Below the pieces are notes generated by a model. The model searched no databases. It had not been told where the DNA came from and was given only the letters and a program-made list of their open reading frames with translations. A stretch of 6,709 nucleotides of DNA from Lachnospiraceae bacterium. Lineage in GTDB: Bacteria > Bacillota > Clostridia > Lachnospirales > Anaerotignaceae. This document shows, piece after piece, positions 1 through 6,108 of this stretch (position 1 is its first letter; each line of letters begins with the position of its first letter). Location of the stretch: NCBI GenBank assembly GCA_019422065.1, contig JAHZEA010000007.1, positions 1-6,709 on the forward strand, given 5' to 3'. Made by a program: the position numbers and the translations under genes.

Positions 1-7
1 GTTCCAC
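1..7 (-). CDS. Probable start of next gene, cut by the left edge
   Basis: On the minus strand AAGGAGG (19-13) is followed after five bases by GTG (7-5) and then GAA. This looks like the start of another gene, of which only two codons are inside the window. By gene order a lysis gene such as an endolysin would be expected here, but no coding evidence is visible. An ATG just beyond the edge could be the true start instead. Confidence 0.4.
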
Positions 8-12
8 GCTGT

Positions 13-19
13 CCTCCTT
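13..19 (-). promoter_or_regulatory. Ribosome binding site for the gene at the left edge
   Basis: A complete AAGGAGG on the minus strand, five bases before GTG at 7-5 and 15 bases after the T run of the second terminator. It is the only sign in the window of a gene to the left. Confidence 0.55.
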
Positions 20-34
20 GTTTTAATTAGAATT

Positions 35-55
35 AAAAAGGGCGGATATCCGCCC
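35..55 (-). terminator. Rho-independent terminator after the 84-residue gene
   Basis: GGGCGGATATCCGCCC is a perfect 16-base palindrome (40-55) forming a 6-base GC-rich stem with loop ATAT. On the minus strand TTTTT (39-35) follows directly. It lies 11 bases after the stop of the 84-residue gene. On the plus strand the stem is followed by ATAATG, so it is one-directional. Confidence 0.85.
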
Positions 56-66
56 ATAATGATTTC

Positions 67-321
67 TTATTTACTGCATTTTTTATAAAGCTCTGCAAGT
101 GCCGGAATAGCGTCAATTTCTTTGCCGTTAGCTTCAAGCTTCATTTTATCAGGACCATAAACAATAATCTGCTTACCGTTTACAACCGGATAGCCATACT
201 TACACTCAAAATCTGTAAGTATAATGTTGCTTTTTCCCAGATACTCCATTGCAGTATTTGGATTTTCAACTATTTTCATAATGCCTACTTTAGTCAAGTA
301 TGCGTAATTTTTATTTTCCAT
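67..321 (-). CDS. Small conserved-looking protein of unknown function
   Basis: An 84-residue soluble protein with no signal peptide or membrane segment. ATG 321 has a full AAGGAGG (336-330) eight bases upstream, the strongest ribosome site in the window, and the frame ends at TAA 69-67 just before a terminator. The sequence is compact: NYAYLTKVGIMKIVEN, then IILTDFECKYGYPVVNGKQI, IVYGPDKMKL and a C-terminal helix IPALAELYKKC. It resembles small proteins I have seen near the lysis end of Clostridia phage late operons, but I know no function and assign none. The gene stands alone between two terminators, with only 35 bases between the first terminator's T run and its ATG and no recognisable promoter there. 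Transcription must come by readthrough or from a promoter hidden in the terminator or membrane gene region. Confidence 0.8.
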   Translation of the reverse strand: MENKNYAYLTKVGIMKIVENPNTAMEYLGKSNIILTDFECKYGYPVVNGKQIIVYGPDKMKLEANGKEIDAIPALAELYKKCSK

Positions 322-356
322 AATAAATTCCTCCTTAATTTCTAAAAATAGGTATT

Positions 357-384
357 AAAAAAAGACTTCCGCTGGAAGTCTTTT
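357..384 (-). terminator. Rho-independent terminator after the membrane protein locus
   Basis: On the minus strand an 11-base stem (AAAAGACTTCC with GGAAGTCTTTT) encloses the 3-base loop AGC, followed by a run of T reaching 357. It begins 14 bases after the reconstructed stop at 399. The opposite strand has only TTTT after the stem, so the main direction is minus. Confidence 0.85.
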
Positions 385-398
385 AAGTAAAATTAGTA

Positions 399-882
399 TT
401 ATTTATTAAAATCTTTAAATCTAAAAATTGTTTTCCCAAAAAGTTTATAATACGGAATAGGTTTATATTTTAATATGTAATAATTAATTAAATCATCTGT
501 AAATACACAAAACAAAGATAAAAATATCCATAAAATAAAAAATATAAAATTAATTTGCCCTTCAACAGCCGAGAAGGGGATTCTTTTGTAGTTCCATATT
601 GCAAGTCCTTCAATTACATTCCATTGATATTCCTAATACAGCTTCTATCAATGTTGTTACTAAAGCACCAAATAATCCTTGAAGTAAAATATCTGTATCA
701 AATGTAAATATGTTATTTACAAGACCTATAAGACAGCCAATTGTAACACCTAATATAAACATTCTATAGTCAGATATTTTATTTTTATAAATACATTCGA
801 TGATAAAATAAATACCGCCATAAATAAAAAAGAGTATTAAATACTCAAAAACATGTTGCAAAAATTTTTTCATATTAATCAC
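399..882 (-). pseudogene. Broken membrane protein gene, CmpB-like 'ABC transporter type IV' family
   Basis: Reconstructed 160-residue membrane protein with one frameshift. The first 87 residues read from GTG 882 (or ATG 873) and hold three hydrophobic segments at about 12-31, 41-58 and 66-86. After Gly-Ile-Ser-Met one extra base (G of ATGG, near 622-621) sends the frame to a TGA at 612-610. Skipping it continues as NVIEGLAIWNYKRIPF, a Gly-Gln-Ile, a fourth hydrophobic helix and TDDLINYYILKYKPIPYYKL, to TAA 401-399. The patterns TLIEAVLGI..N, WNYKRIPF..GQI and DDLINYY match the CmpB-like family (PF06541, from memory), common in Clostridia and sometimes found beside phage lysis genes. Position after the tail genes makes a holin-like or other envelope role possible, which is inference. 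The start overlaps the upstream TGA as GTGA; ATG 873 with weak GAG is an alternative. The 399-609 stretch looks empty only because of the shift. Confidence 0.78.
610..882 (-). CDS. Standing 5' ORF of the broken CmpB-like membrane protein
   Basis: The part translated as the sequence stands is 90 residues, with the last three (Glu-Cys-Asn) out of frame. It keeps three of four predicted membrane segments and a basic MKKF start. A short protein with two or three membrane helices after the tail genes could be mistaken for a complete phage holin. I prefer truncation, because the next 73 codons in the shifted frame complete the family pattern. No start codon that would restart translation is seen after the TGA, so the C-terminal part is probably not made. 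Confidence 0.5.
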   Translation of the reverse strand: MINMKKFLQHVFEYLILFFIYGGIYFIIECIYKNKISDYRMFILGVTIGCLIGLVNNIFTFDTDILLQGLFGALVTTLIEAVLGISMECN

Positions 883-1022
883 TCTGTTTCAGATATTTCT
901 GATAATTTATACTCTATTACTATATTATTCAATTCTTCTTCAGTTTTTGCATTGTATACCTGCGTTTTTATATCCTGACAATGCTGAACGTATGGATAAA
1001 CAAATTCTTTAATTGCAAGTAT

Positions 1023-1364
1023 TTAATTTGTAAATTCTTCAATAGAAAAATCTTTACAAGCTTTATGTTTTGGATGCCATTGTAAAACAGCTTCTTGACC
1101 AGCTGATATAGTAAGTTGGTATTGATTAAGATTTAAAGATAATTCGTTTTGGTCTTCCTGAGTTACACCATAATATTCTCCATCAGTAAAGAGCAATGGA
1201 TTTTTATCAAGAAATTTAGCCAATGCTTTATTGTTTTCATTCTGTTTGAAGTTCTGTTTTTCTTCAAGAGTTACTGGAACTGGATTAATCTGATTATCTA
1301 TAGCATTGAGTTTATTTTTAGCCTCTGAAATATCTGCATTAGCAGCTTCTAACGCCACATACAT
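1023..1364 (-). CDS. Standing middle ORF of the broken accessory tail gene
   Basis: A 113-residue open frame whose ATG lies one base after the out-of-frame TGA (TGA-T-ATG). No ribosome binding site of its own is visible, so it could be made only by termination-reinitiation from the preceding ORF. It carries a helical N-terminus (MYVALEAANADISEAKNK) and the DGEYYGVTQEDQ and LQWHPKHKACKDFSIEEF portions of the tail-accessory domain. It is cut at TAA 1025-1023, before the last 47 codons. It is not an independent gene by design; the frame upstream of its ATG continues as protein-like sequence. Confidence 0.5.
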   Translation of the reverse strand: MYVALEAANADISEAKNKLNAIDNQINPVPVTLEEKQNFKQNENNKALAKFLDKNPLLFTDGEYYGVTQEDQNELSLNLNQYQLTISAGQEAVLQWHPKHKACKDFSIEEFTN

Positions 1365-1365
1365 A

Positions 1366-1602
1366 TCAGTTGCTGTATTCTGATAATTTACAGTTATCCA
1401 ATAAAATTTTTTTTGTATCTTTATTGTACATTGGGTAATTTATATCCAATGAAGGATCAATTACTTCTGGTGGGTCTACATAATCTTCAATAAGAATATA
1501 TTCTATTCCTGTTGGATTACTTTCTATAATAGCTGGATCTGCTATTGAAAGGACTCTTTCAACTGTTTTACCTGTATTATCAATATTGATTGCTCTCTGC
1601 AT
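1366..1602 (-). CDS. Standing 5' ORF of the broken accessory tail gene
   Basis: This is the part that can be translated from the true start. ATG 1602 has AAGGAG (1617-1612) nine bases upstream. Of the 78 residues, the first 65 belong to the original protein (acidic, with DYVDPPEVIDPSLDINYPMY). The last 13, after Lys-Lys, come from the wrong frame and end at TGA 1368-1366. If transcripts lose one A in the A8 tract by polymerase slippage, a fraction could read through into the 1364-1023 frame. This short product alone is unlikely to fold as the family does. Confidence 0.5.
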   Translation of the reverse strand: MQRAINIDNTGKTVERVLSIADPAIIESNPTGIEYILIEDYVDPPEVIDPSLDINYPMYNKDTKKILLDNCKLSEYSN

Positions 1603-1663
1603 GAAATATCACTCCTTCAAAATATTTATTATAATTTTTAAATATATTATAATTGAAAAATTA

Positions 1664-1681
1664 AATAAGATTTTTCTTATA
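1664..1681 (-). other. Weak AT-only hairpin between fibre and accessory gene
   Basis: The 93-base gap after the fibre stop holds ATAAGA-TTTT-TCTTAT (1665-1680), a six-base stem, followed on the minus strand by TTAATTTTTC. It could slow polymerase or act as a weak partial terminator between fibre and accessory gene, but the stem has only one GC pair. The rest of the gap is almost pure A/T without a convincing promoter on either strand. Confidence 0.25.
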
Positions 1682-1695
1682 TAATGTATTTTTAT

Positions 1696-3021
1696 TTAAT
1701 TGCTAGTTGTATATCCTGTATAAAGAATGGCATTGCCAGTTAGTTTATAAAAATATACATGTTCAATTCCAGCATAACCCCCAGAACCCATACCATAACT
1801 ATCATCACTTAATAATATTGCACCAGAAGTTATATATAATCGGTTATTAGGATATGAACCAAAAGTATCACGTACATAGTATCTAATAGAAACAGTATCT
1901 CCAGTTATTGTAACTGTTAATGGGAAGTTTGTCGCAAAATCTCCACTTAACGATTTTATCGTTCCTGTTTTATCAGTTATGACTAAAGTGTTAAAATTAC
2001 TTTGAGATGCATTATTATAATTTATAGTTAAAGTATATGTTGTATTTGACGAATCGTATGTACCAGTTATACCGCCAATACTTACACCTTTCTTAATATT
2101 AGCAGCTGATAAATTAGTTACTGGTACTCGTATATAGGTATTCGCTGAACAATATCCTGCTGTAGGACTTGCAAATACATAACCAGTTGTTCCAGACCTA
2201 AAAGTTCCGGCTACATATGAACTTGTAGATGTTTTACCGCTATTATCTACCATAGTACCAGTAGCATTACTCAATGAAGCAGTGGAAAATGTTTTACCTG
2301 CTAAAACTTGTGCTGCTGTAGCATTACCAAGACCTTTAAATGTTCCGGTTACACCACCTACACTTATTCCAGTCTTTATATTACCAGCGGTAAGGTTAGT
2401 TATATTTGCGGTTACTTTACCAGAACCGTTATGGTATCCAGCCGGTATTGTATATGATGAACCATTGGTAGTTAATGTAGATGTTTTAGCTCCCTGATTA
2501 GACATTGTACCTGTAATTTTAGTACCTTTAGAATATGATGTATATCCGCTTAATATTTGTGATTCCGCTGCAGTTGCGTCAGATGTATATGTGCCGTTTA
2601 AAGTAAGAGAACTTCCAAAAGTAACACCTGATTGAACCTTATCTGCAGTTAAACCTGGAACCCAAGTTTGAATTAATGTATCAGGTGTCATATAGCCAGA
2701 CTCGCGTGGTCTTGTGATAATTCCTATATAATCTTTTCCGCTAGAATGAGGTATAACACCTATGTCGCTTGCCTCAGAAGAATTATACATTCCCCAAACA
2801 GTGGTATTTCTTTTATCTTCAACTTTTTGAAGATTATCTAATTTATTAACTATTTCGTCAGATGTCTCTTGATTTGCAATTTCTATTCTATCAATATTAG
2901 TTTCTGTTTCACTAATATCAGGTATATTTTCTCCTATATATCCTGTTATTCCATCTATTTTTTTACTAATTAATTCTGAAGTAGACTGTTCAGCAATTTG
3001 AATTTTATCTTCGCTTGCCAT
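1696..3021 (-). CDS. Tail fibre protein with phage fibre repeats
   Basis: A 441-residue tail fibre, likely trimeric and exposed, that would bind the host surface. The N-terminus (1-65) is helical and contains an internal duplication: DKIQIAEQSTSELISKKID (5-23) against DRIEIANQETSDEIVNKLD (44-62). This may be the coiled attachment stalk. The middle holds the repeats common in Firmicutes phage fibres: three LTAxxIxxGVxxGG...GTY units (124-145, 210-228, 304-322), two ATAAxxILxGKT...TGTM units (149-173, 234-257) and one YTIPAGYHNGSGKV (190-203), with a degenerate partner near 281-300. The C-terminal 115 residues (about 326-441) carry no repeat, are rich in Tyr, Gly, Ser and Thr, and are the likely receptor-binding tip. 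ATG at 3021 has AAAGGAG (3035-3029) seven bases upstream, overlapping the previous stop. The frame is intact. The fibre call is strong; the receptor is unknown. Confidence 0.88.
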   Translation of the reverse strand: MASEDKIQIAEQSTSELISKKIDGITGYIGENIPDISETETNIDRIEIANQETSDEIVNKLDNLQKVEDKRNTTVWGMYNSSEASDIGVIPHSSGKDYIGIITRPRESGYMTPDTLIQTWVPGLTADKVQSGVTFGSSLTLNGTYTSDATAAESQILSGYTSYSKGTKITGTMSNQGAKTSTLTTNGSSYTIPAGYHNGSGKVTANITNLTAGNIKTGISVGGVTGTFKGLGNATAAQVLAGKTFSTASLSNATGTMVDNSGKTSTSSYVAGTFRSGTTGYVFASPTAGYCSANTYIRVPVTNLSAANIKKGVSIGGITGTYDSSNTTYTLTINYNNASQSNFNTLVITDKTGTIKSLSGDFATNFPLTVTITGDTVSIRYYVRDTFGSYPNNRLYITSGAILLSDDSYGMGSGGYAGIEHVYFYKLTGNAILYTGYTTSN

Positions 3022-3033
3022 AAATTCACTCCT

Positions 3034-3303
3034 TTATTCACGTCTGCATAAAACAAAAGCGTTATTTTTATTGTTATTTACATATAAAATAATAACCCTG
3101 TCTGCAGTATTAAATTTTGCATCAGGGTTACAATGAACATATTTAACTGATTGAGTATTACCTTCAATGAAAACATTAACTGTACCGTTACCATTTACTT
3201 TTTCTATAGTGCCATAGGTAAATTGACCGGAAAATATTGAATTTTCATTTAATGTTTGATACACAATAGTCTTTATTTGCTCTATAAAATTTTCAGTATT
3301 CAA
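3034..3303 (-). CDS. Small OB-fold-like baseplate protein
   Basis: An 89-residue protein without Met at the DNA level: translation starts at TTG directly after the TAA of the hub gene. No in-frame ATG exists downstream, and AAGGCGAG (3322-3315) lies 11 bases upstream, so TTG is the best start. After a helical N-terminus (residues 1-20), the remainder is short beta strands: FTYGTIEKVNGNGTVNVFIE, then QSVKYVHCNP, DRVIILYVNN and a final AFVLCRRE. The Gly-rich strand pattern and 'valid in value, then readable by user' order resemble the small OB-fold proteins that follow the hub gene in many Firmicutes phages and may cap or plug the hub. The function is inferred from position and strand pattern, not from a recognised motif. 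Its stop codon overlaps the ribosome binding site of the tail fibre gene, so the two are coupled. Confidence 0.65.
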   Translation of the reverse strand: MNTENFIEQIKTIVYQTLNENSIFSGQFTYGTIEKVNGNGTVNVFIEGNTQSVKYVHCNPDAKFNTADRVIILYVNNNKNNAFVLCRRE

Positions 3304-6108
3304 TTATTCAATCACTCGCCTTATTTTTTTACATGTTAATTCCATTAAATTTGGTTTTATCGGTATTGTAAAACTTTTTATTTGATAGTTGTCAGAACAC
3401 CCATTGTTACTGTCTTCAATACATATAACATCATTTTCTTCAAGAAGATAATTTGGTATTATACTTATATTAACATCTTCTGTGTAAGATAAATTCTTTT
3501 CCAACTCAAATTCAGCTCTTGCATTACATTGGCTCACTGTATCAATATTACTGTCAATACCATCATTATAAAGATAAGTTCTTCTGCCTATTTTTTGAAT
3601 AGAGTAGGGGTGTCCTTCCCATGGTTTATTGTCAATTGTAATATTAATTTGTAAATTTGCGATATAACAAGGGTAATCGCTGTTATTGCTTGAAAACTTT
3701 ACTATATATCTCATGTAGTAGGGAATAGAATCTCCTTGATTTAACCCGATTGTGCCATTATTTTTAACATCAACAGTTTTAATAATATTTTGCTCTTTAT
3801 CAGCAAACTGAATCTGAACTTTTATTGACTGAGATACACCTGGGAAAGCTTCAGATATTGTTTGTGTTTCTCCCCATGAATGGGCAGCTTTTTCAGTTTT
3901 ATTTTCACATCTTTCATTATTATCGTAAAGATGAATACATTGATGCCAATGATAATTTTCATCATATAACCAATCTTGACTTGACTGATGTGTATGACTT
4001 GTGCATTTTACAGTTTCATCATAGCTATAACCGCATACAGTGCAAGTATATCTTGTTATTCCATCTAATTTTTCTGTTGGTGCCTTAATAACAACACCTT
4101 CATCATAATTATGTAATTCTTTATTTTCTACATAACCACACCTTAAAGTACCTGTTTTTATATATTCTTTAAAATCTTCTTCTGTACTGGAAGGGTATAG
4201 ACAAGGATTCCAATGATAATTATTATCAAACTCCCATAAATTTGTTGCAACAGTATGCTTGGTTTGGTTATGATTTGTAATATTCAATGAAACTGTTTCT
4301 TGCCCATATTCATAACCGCACAATCCACACATAGTTATTGCAACACCAGTTGGATTTGATAGCGTTGGTGGTTGAACAAATTCTTTTATAGAGACTTTTT
4401 CTTTATATCCATGATGATAAAACCATGGTGTTGAGAATAGATGAGGAATATAAGGATAAAACATTTCTTCATCATCTGCGTTTTCGTATCTCATTTTTTC
4501 AACGTGATCTGGGTTTGTACATCCTTCCCATGCACAATAATATCCATGGCATTGATTAGGAACGGATGGAGCAGGGCGCATTTTGCCGTCAAAAACAGGT
4601 TCATGGTCAACAACGATTATTTCTGACTGTGTATATCCGCAAACAGAACAAACTCTATGTTTTTTACCGTTTTGAACATTAACTGTTCCAGGCTCATCAA
4701 TTATCCAATCACCATAAGTATGATTTTCTCCATTTACTATTTCATTACAATACCTACATTTATACCCATGTTGCGTAGAATTATGAATAAATTCTGTAGT
4801 AGCTTCATGAATATGATTTTTGCCTTCACCGCCATATATATACCCACATACAGTACAAGACTTTCTTATAATTTCAGGTCGGCTATCTTCATTAATGCTT
4901 GCATCAAGCCATGAAATTTTAGAGTCTTTATATCCATAATTACTATGTATATCAAACCAACGAGATGTAAAAGTACCACTTTTTTTATATATGCCTTTTC
5001 CACCAAGTTCTTTTGTTCCATCTTCAAGTATTACCCATTCTTTTTCTTCTTCAAGTCCAAGTTTGCCTAAAGCAGTAGCTTCTGTTCCATTATGTGTACC
5101 TCTGTTAAACTCTTCTTTTGTTGAATCACCATAAGTATGACTCTCATAAGCGTCTTCATCAACAGTAAGTTGCGTCCTAAATTCAGCAGAGTCACCAGAA
5201 CCACCTATAACAATAATGTCATTAAATAGTTGACTGTCATCTAAACTTCTTGTACTGCCTGCATAAGCTGTTCCGTCTTCAATTTTATAAGTTTGAACAG
5301 GTGCAATTTCTGTTGGTTTCATATATTTCTGAAACCTAAAGTATCCGTTTACATCAAAATAAGCTTCATAAAAATAATTGTCTAATTCATCATAACATTT
5401 AGATACTAAATCTTTTATGGCTTGACCACGATTATCACCAATTTGGTAAGTTAAATCAGATACTAAATAGGAGTCGCATTCATCAATGATATATTTTGTT
5501 ATTCCAACATTTTCTAAAATACTTTTTATATAGTTTGTAATTCTATAATATTTAGGTGTTCCATCTTCATTGTATATTATGTTACCATTGCTATCTTTTT
5601 CAGTTTTCAGCATAGTATTATTATTTTCGTCGAGTATATAATCGCCGTTTTCATCTTTTTCAAATGCATCATATGTAGTGATATTATTATATTTACCAAA
5701 ATTGTCAGTTAATAAATACCATAAATCAGAACCTATAATAGTTGTAGAGTTTTCTGTAGGTGATGAATTTCCTTCTGGTGATGATAAAATAAAAACACCC
5801 AAACAAACATATTCAATGTCTTCGGATGTTTTAAGGCCAACATACACTTTAACTCTTTTTAAATCAATCCATATAAGGGCATTTTCGTTCCAAACAAATT
5901 TGCCACTATGGTTATTTAGCTGAATTGTAATTTGTCTATGTATATCTCTGGTGGAATCAACACTTATATCACCTATATTATCGTATGATACATCTGTTGT
6001 AATAGTATCGAGAACATTTAAATCTTTATCAAGCAGTTCAAATTTCCAATACACTTCGGCAACAGAGCTATTCATAATTTCTTTAAATGAATCGGAAGCA
6101 TTAATCAT
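3304..6108 (-). CDS. Baseplate-hub-like tail protein (DUF5048-like) with Cys-rich insertion
   Basis: Predicted tail-tip hub protein of 934 residues. Residues 1-320 look like the N-terminal part of the DUF5048-type tail proteins of Clostridia phages: beta strands with DISVDSTRDIHRQITIQLNN (47-66), YVCLGVFILSSPE (100-112), a helical section ITNYIKSILENVGI (190-203), and YFDVNGYFRFQKY (250-262), then NDIIVIGGSG (296-305). The end resumes the hub pattern: HPYSIQKIGRRTYLYNDG (833-850), LEENDVICIED (889-899) and YQIKSFTIPI (908-917). Between these lies a long insertion. Residues 418-734 carry CxxC pairs at 418/421, 451/454, 487/490, 594/597 and 689/692, many followed by Gly-Tyr, plus scattered His and Trp, as in repeat regions of gut Firmicute surface proteins. 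These pairs could bind zinc, which is inference. ATG at 6108 overlaps the upstream stop; its ribosome site is weak (GAGG 12 bases, or GGTG 6 bases, upstream). The frame is intact. The tail role is likely; the family name is from memory of patterns. Confidence 0.8.
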   Translation of the reverse strand: MINASDSFKEIMNSSVAEVYWKFELLDKDLNVLDTITTDVSYDNIGDISVDSTRDIHRQITIQLNNHSGKFVWNENALIWIDLKRVKVYVGLKTSEDIEYVCLGVFILSSPEGNSSPTENSTTIIGSDLWYLLTDNFGKYNNITTYDAFEKDENGDYILDENNNTMLKTEKDSNGNIIYNEDGTPKYYRITNYIKSILENVGITKYIIDECDSYLVSDLTYQIGDNRGQAIKDLVSKCYDELDNYFYEAYFDVNGYFRFQKYMKPTEIAPVQTYKIEDGTAYAGSTRSLDDSQLFNDIIVIGGSGDSAEFRTQLTVDEDAYESHTYGDSTKEEFNRGTHNGTEATALGKLGLEEEKEWVILEDGTKELGGKGIYKKSGTFTSRWFDIHSNYGYKDSKISWLDASINEDSRPEIIRKSCTVCGYIYGGEGKNHIHEATTEFIHNSTQHGYKCRYCNEIVNGENHTYGDWIIDEPGTVNVQNGKKHRVCSVCGYTQSEIIVVDHEPVFDGKMRPAPSVPNQCHGYYCAWEGCTNPDHVEKMRYENADDEEMFYPYIPHLFSTPWFYHHGYKEKVSIKEFVQPPTLSNPTGVAITMCGLCGYEYGQETVSLNITNHNQTKHTVATNLWEFDNNYHWNPCLYPSSTEEDFKEYIKTGTLRCGYVENKELHNYDEGVVIKAPTEKLDGITRYTCTVCGYSYDETVKCTSHTHQSSQDWLYDENYHWHQCIHLYDNNERCENKTEKAAHSWGETQTISEAFPGVSQSIKVQIQFADKEQNIIKTVDVKNNGTIGLNQGDSIPYYMRYIVKFSSNNSDYPCYIANLQINITIDNKPWEGHPYSIQKIGRRTYLYNDGIDSNIDTVSQCNARAEFELEKNLSYTEDVNISIIPNYLLEENDVICIEDSNNGCSDNYQIKSFTIPIKPNLMELTCKKIRRVIE

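Larger units (their letters stand above)
879..1602 (-). pseudogene. Broken accessory tail protein gene (frameshift plus in-frame stop)
   Basis: Reconstructed gene of about 240 codons with two lesions. Codons 1-65 are read from ATG 1602. At the A8 tract (1414-1407) one extra base shifts the frame. Removing one A continues the protein as KKFYWITVNYQNTATD and then MYVALEAANADISEAKNK from 1364. This frame stops at TAA 1025-1023, but 47 further codons follow in the same frame (ILAIKEFVYPYVQHC..., NAKTEEELNNIVIEYKL) to TGA 881-879. That TGA overlaps the GTG start of the next gene as GTGA, as expected for an original end. The segment from DGEYYGVTQEDQNELS through VLQWHPKHKACKDFSIEEF to the Tyr-Pro-Tyr-Val and TEEEL portions resembles the C-terminal domain of DUF4376/XkdW-like accessory tail proteins, which accompany fibres and may aid attachment or assembly. 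Read as ordinary ORFs, the locus gives only 78- and 113-residue pieces. Sequencing error is the main alternative. Confidence 0.8.

Noticed and set aside
1023..1025. Stop codon reassignment (TAA read as an amino acid), as in some gut phages
   Set aside because: Intact genes here (hub, OB-fold protein, fibre, small protein, partial tail protein) all end at TAA in sensible places, and no other coding frame contains internal TAA. A point lesion is simpler.
1400..1420. Programmed ribosomal frameshift at the A8 tract
   Set aside because: The needed change is +1 or -2, whereas A-AAA-AAA favours -1, this is not a tail chaperone pair, and the gene carries a further nonsense codon. Polymerase slippage remains possible.
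1653..1685. Plus-strand promoter TTGAAA ... TATAAT
   Set aside because: The spacer is 21 bases, the region is almost pure A/T so matches arise by chance, and nothing on the plus strand downstream looks coding.
1696..2046. Diversity-generating retroelement target at the fibre C-terminus
   Set aside because: No reverse transcriptase, template repeat or C-type-lectin-like ending is visible in the window.
2282..2497. Plus-strand open frame opposite the fibre gene
   Set aside because: It is a mirror of the low-complexity fibre repeats, has no ribosome binding site, and the minus frame is strongly supported.
3825..4914. Several plus-strand open frames of 60-90 codons opposite the hub gene
   Set aside because: They are rich in Phe, Ile and His from antisense reading of the Cys/His-rich insertion, lack ribosome sites and show no protein-like organisation.
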